Part shown: piece by piece, positions 61,594 through 64,000 of the stretch
How positions within the stretch are numbered: position 1 is the stretch's first letter
How the letters are laid out: every line of letters begins with the position of its first letter
Translations under genes and position numbers: made by a program
Notes under the pieces: generated by a model
The model's input: only the letters and a program-made list of their open reading frames with translations
What the model was told of the DNA's origin: nothing
The model's database searches: none
Source of the DNA: Planococcus citri
Taxonomy: Eukaryota; Arthropoda; Insecta; Hemiptera; Pseudococcidae
Length of the DNA stretch: 64,000 nt
NCBI RefSeq assembly: GCF_950023065.1
Contig: NC_088677.1
Span: 55,577,469 to 55,641,468, forward strand
Direction of reading: 5' to 3'

Positions 61594-64000
61594 ATGGAGA
61601 TCTTATATCCTAATCCTAGAAGAGATGAAAGTATATCCGACACTTACTTGAATAAGGTTGAAGTATGTATATATAATTATTCATCGTATATCATGTATTT
61701 CATTGGTTTTACCGTTATTCGAATCTACAAAATGATAATTTCTAGGTCAAAGATCCATACAGATGGATGGAAGACCCGGATAGCGAAGAAACTAAGAAAT
61801 TCGTCGATGAACAGAACGCCATTACTAGGCCTTTCTTGGATAAATGCCCTTTTCGGGCGGATATAAATACTCGTCTCACTGAATTATGGAACTATCCTAA
61901 ATACTCTTGTCCTCGTCAGCACGGCGATAAATTCTTCTTCTACAAGAATACCGGTCTTCAGAATCAAAGGTATTTATCATATCGTATTTTCAACGTACCG
62001 AGTTGGTTAAGTATTTTAACGAATGTGTTTTTTTCAGTGTACTTTACGTGCAAGATTCGTTGACAGCCGAACCGAAGGTCTTCATTGATCCGAATACACT
62101 CAGCGATGATGGCACTGTTGCCTTGCAAGTTACTGCTTTCTCCGAAGATGAGCAAATTTTTTCGTATGGCTTAAGCTCTTGTGGCTCTGACTGGATTAGT
62201 GTTCATTTTAAGCATGTGGAAAAAGGTTTGTATTTTTGCAATTTGCCCGTTTTAAAAAATTTTGCTTGAATGATTTTTCGTAATGTGCATTCGTAGGTGA
62301 TATTTACCCGGAGCAATTGAATAAAGTGAAGCTTACGGAGCTATCGTGGACTCATGATAATAAAGGGATATTTTACGGGGTAAGTTGAGTACTTACATAA
62401 TAGATGAATGAAAAAGAACGCATTAATTAATATTCTTTTGTTGTATTTGTGGTGCTTATTGCAGTGTTACCTTGATCAAGAAGGCAAAACCGACGGTTCA
62501 GAAACGGAAACTAATAAAAATCAGAAACTATACTATCACAGAGTTGGAACTCCTCAATCTGAAGATGTTTTAGTGGTGGAATTCCTGGAAGAACCAAATT
62601 TTATTATGTAAGTAATCCAGTTCATAATCAATACTCCATATCTGCGAATAAACGTCACCATTTTTTCCATATTTTAGTGGTTCCGGTGTTAGCGATTGCG
62701 GCAGATACTTGATTGTAACCCCGCAGAAAGGCTGTCAAGATAATTTAGTTTATATTAGTGATTTAGAAACAGTTAAATATGAAATAAGCGGTAAATTAGA
62801 CCTTATACCAATCATCACAAAAATCGAAGCTGATTACGAAGTGCGTTTCATTCACTAAAATGTACTTTTTTATGTGATCAATTTTTAATTTTTTTTTTGT
62901 TTTTTAGTTTATCGCCAACAACGGTACATCATTCATTTTTAGAACCAATAAAAATGCGCCTAATTATAAGCTGATCATTATTGATATTGAAAATCCTGCG
63001 CCCGAATCGTGGCAAACTTTAATACCAGAAAATGAAAAAGACGTTTTAGAGTGGGCCGAAGCAGTATACGATAATTATTTAGCCATATGTTATATTCAAG
63101 ATGTCAAGGTACTTTGGAGTGGATTTGGTAGAATATTTTACAAATTCTGTAATATGATTTCTATTCCATTTTGATTTTTTTTCCAGAGTGTTCTTCAACT
63201 TCACGATTTAAAAACAGGAAAATTGATCAAAAAATTCCCTCTGGAGACTGGTACAATTACAGGGTTCTCAGGTGATAGAAAATATAAAGATATATTTTTC
63301 CAATTCGCGTCTTTCCTTACACCGGGTATAATTTATCACTGCGACTTATCGAATCCTCAATTCGATGTGGAGGTATTTACTTTGAATTTCTAGAAAGTTC
63401 TGAAACTAAGAAATGTTTTATACAGCTTAATTTAATCTTTTTAAACAGATTTTCCGAGAAATAGAGGTGGAGAAATTTGATCGCGAAAAATTTACTACGG
63501 AGCAGGTGTTTTACCAGAGTAAAGACGGAACTAGAGTGCCGATGTTTATTATTTATAAGAAAGTAAGCATTTTTTTTGTTTCCGGGACAATTTCTCCTAA
63601 GTTTGGTGCTAACGATTTTTTTTTTACAGGGCTTACAGAAAGATGGAAACAATCCGTGTTACTTATACGGTTATGGCGGATTCAATATAAGTTTATTACC
63701 TTCATTTAGCGTCACTCGTTTAGTATTTATTGATAATTTTGATGGCGTTGTTGCCGTACCAAATATTAGAGGCGGAGGGTAAATATTAACAGCATAATTT
63801 CTTACAAGTTTGTCGTCTGATCTTGAGACAATGTTTCATATGTTACCGATATCTGTTCTCAGCGAATATGGTGAAAAATGGCACCGCGGAGGTAGACTGG
63901 AGAACAAACAAAATGTCTTCGATGACTTCCAGTCCGCGGCTGAATATTTAATTCAAGAGAAATACACCTGTAACAAATTACTCACCATTAACGGTGGATC
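61594..64000 (+). CDS. Gene I: canonical cytosolic-type prolyl endopeptidase, 3' end beyond the window
   Basis: Exons 61594-61662, 61746-61969, 62038-62225, 62297-62379, 62465-62607, 62678-62840, 62908-63108, 63187-63372, 63449-63562, 63630-63778 and 63863 to the window end. The protein begins MEILYPNPRRDESISDTY, with no signal peptide or Pro linker, like ordinary cytosolic POP. A longer start at 61543 (MLQQATSQ) is open in frame but has no family support. Motifs: DPYRWMEDPDSEET, CPFRADINTRLTELWNYPKYS, YYHRVGTPQSEDV and LYGYGGFNIS (Tyr473/Phe476 region). It matches animal POP better than any neighbour, for example NYPKYSC and SKDGTRVPMF. The sequence stops within the Ser554 codon of INGGS, so the triad cannot be checked. 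Probably the ancestral member that seeded the secreted array. Confidence 0.9.

Overview
The window looks like a nuclear genome segment from an AT-rich insect. Short TACC/GTACC runs and many small TIR elements in the introns suggest a hemipteran, possibly a scale insect, mealybug or aphid relative; this is inference from sequence style, not proof. All recognisable genes belong to one family, prolyl oligopeptidase / prolyl endopeptidase (peptidase family S9A). The paralogs stand in tandem and share one architecture of 16 coding exons whose boundaries and phases are nearly invariant.

Layout on the + strand, with letters used as local names: A (1-2652, 3' half only, cut by the window start); B (5' half at 5223-7872, its 3' half displaced to 21140-23922); D (27421-31675); E (33827-39030); F (40633-44742); G (47153-51252); H (53156-58518); I (61594 to the window end). 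Gene B is interrupted by an inverted block at about 7886-21139. That block is a mirror copy of B exons 1-6 (B', 10551 to 7902), the A-B spacer and the whole of A (A', 18453 to 13128). The centre of the mirror is a 3-nt spacer at 7886-7888. Positions 1-7885 and 7889-15779 are reverse complements that differ, as far as I can see, only by a C-run length and one C near the window edge.

Biology: gene I looks like the ordinary cytosolic enzyme, with no signal peptide and the most canonical sequence. Genes A, B and D-H instead carry an added first exon encoding a signal peptide; in most of them a proline/threonine/alanine-rich linker follows before the propeller, so they look secreted. E, G and H keep Ser554, Asp641 and His680 (porcine numbering), the oxyanion Tyr473 and Trp595/Arg643. 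F keeps the same catalytic residues but has lost part of propeller exon 4. D, A/A' and the 3' half of B have lost the whole active site (Ser, Asp, His, Tyr473, Phe476, Trp595 and Arg643), although D stays open through 16 exons. The locus therefore reads as a series running from canonical cytosolic enzyme, through secreted enzymes, to secreted pseudoenzymes and decaying copies.

The spacers and introns hold TIR transposon relatives (2978-4240 and its mirror, 32098-33157, 57694-57902, 60623-61505), a 1.4-kb hairpin repeat (24838-26212) and several tandem or simple repeats. I saw no RNA gene, CRISPR array or gene of any other family. Exon borders were placed by hand from GT/AG (one GC/AG) signals and alignment among the paralogs.
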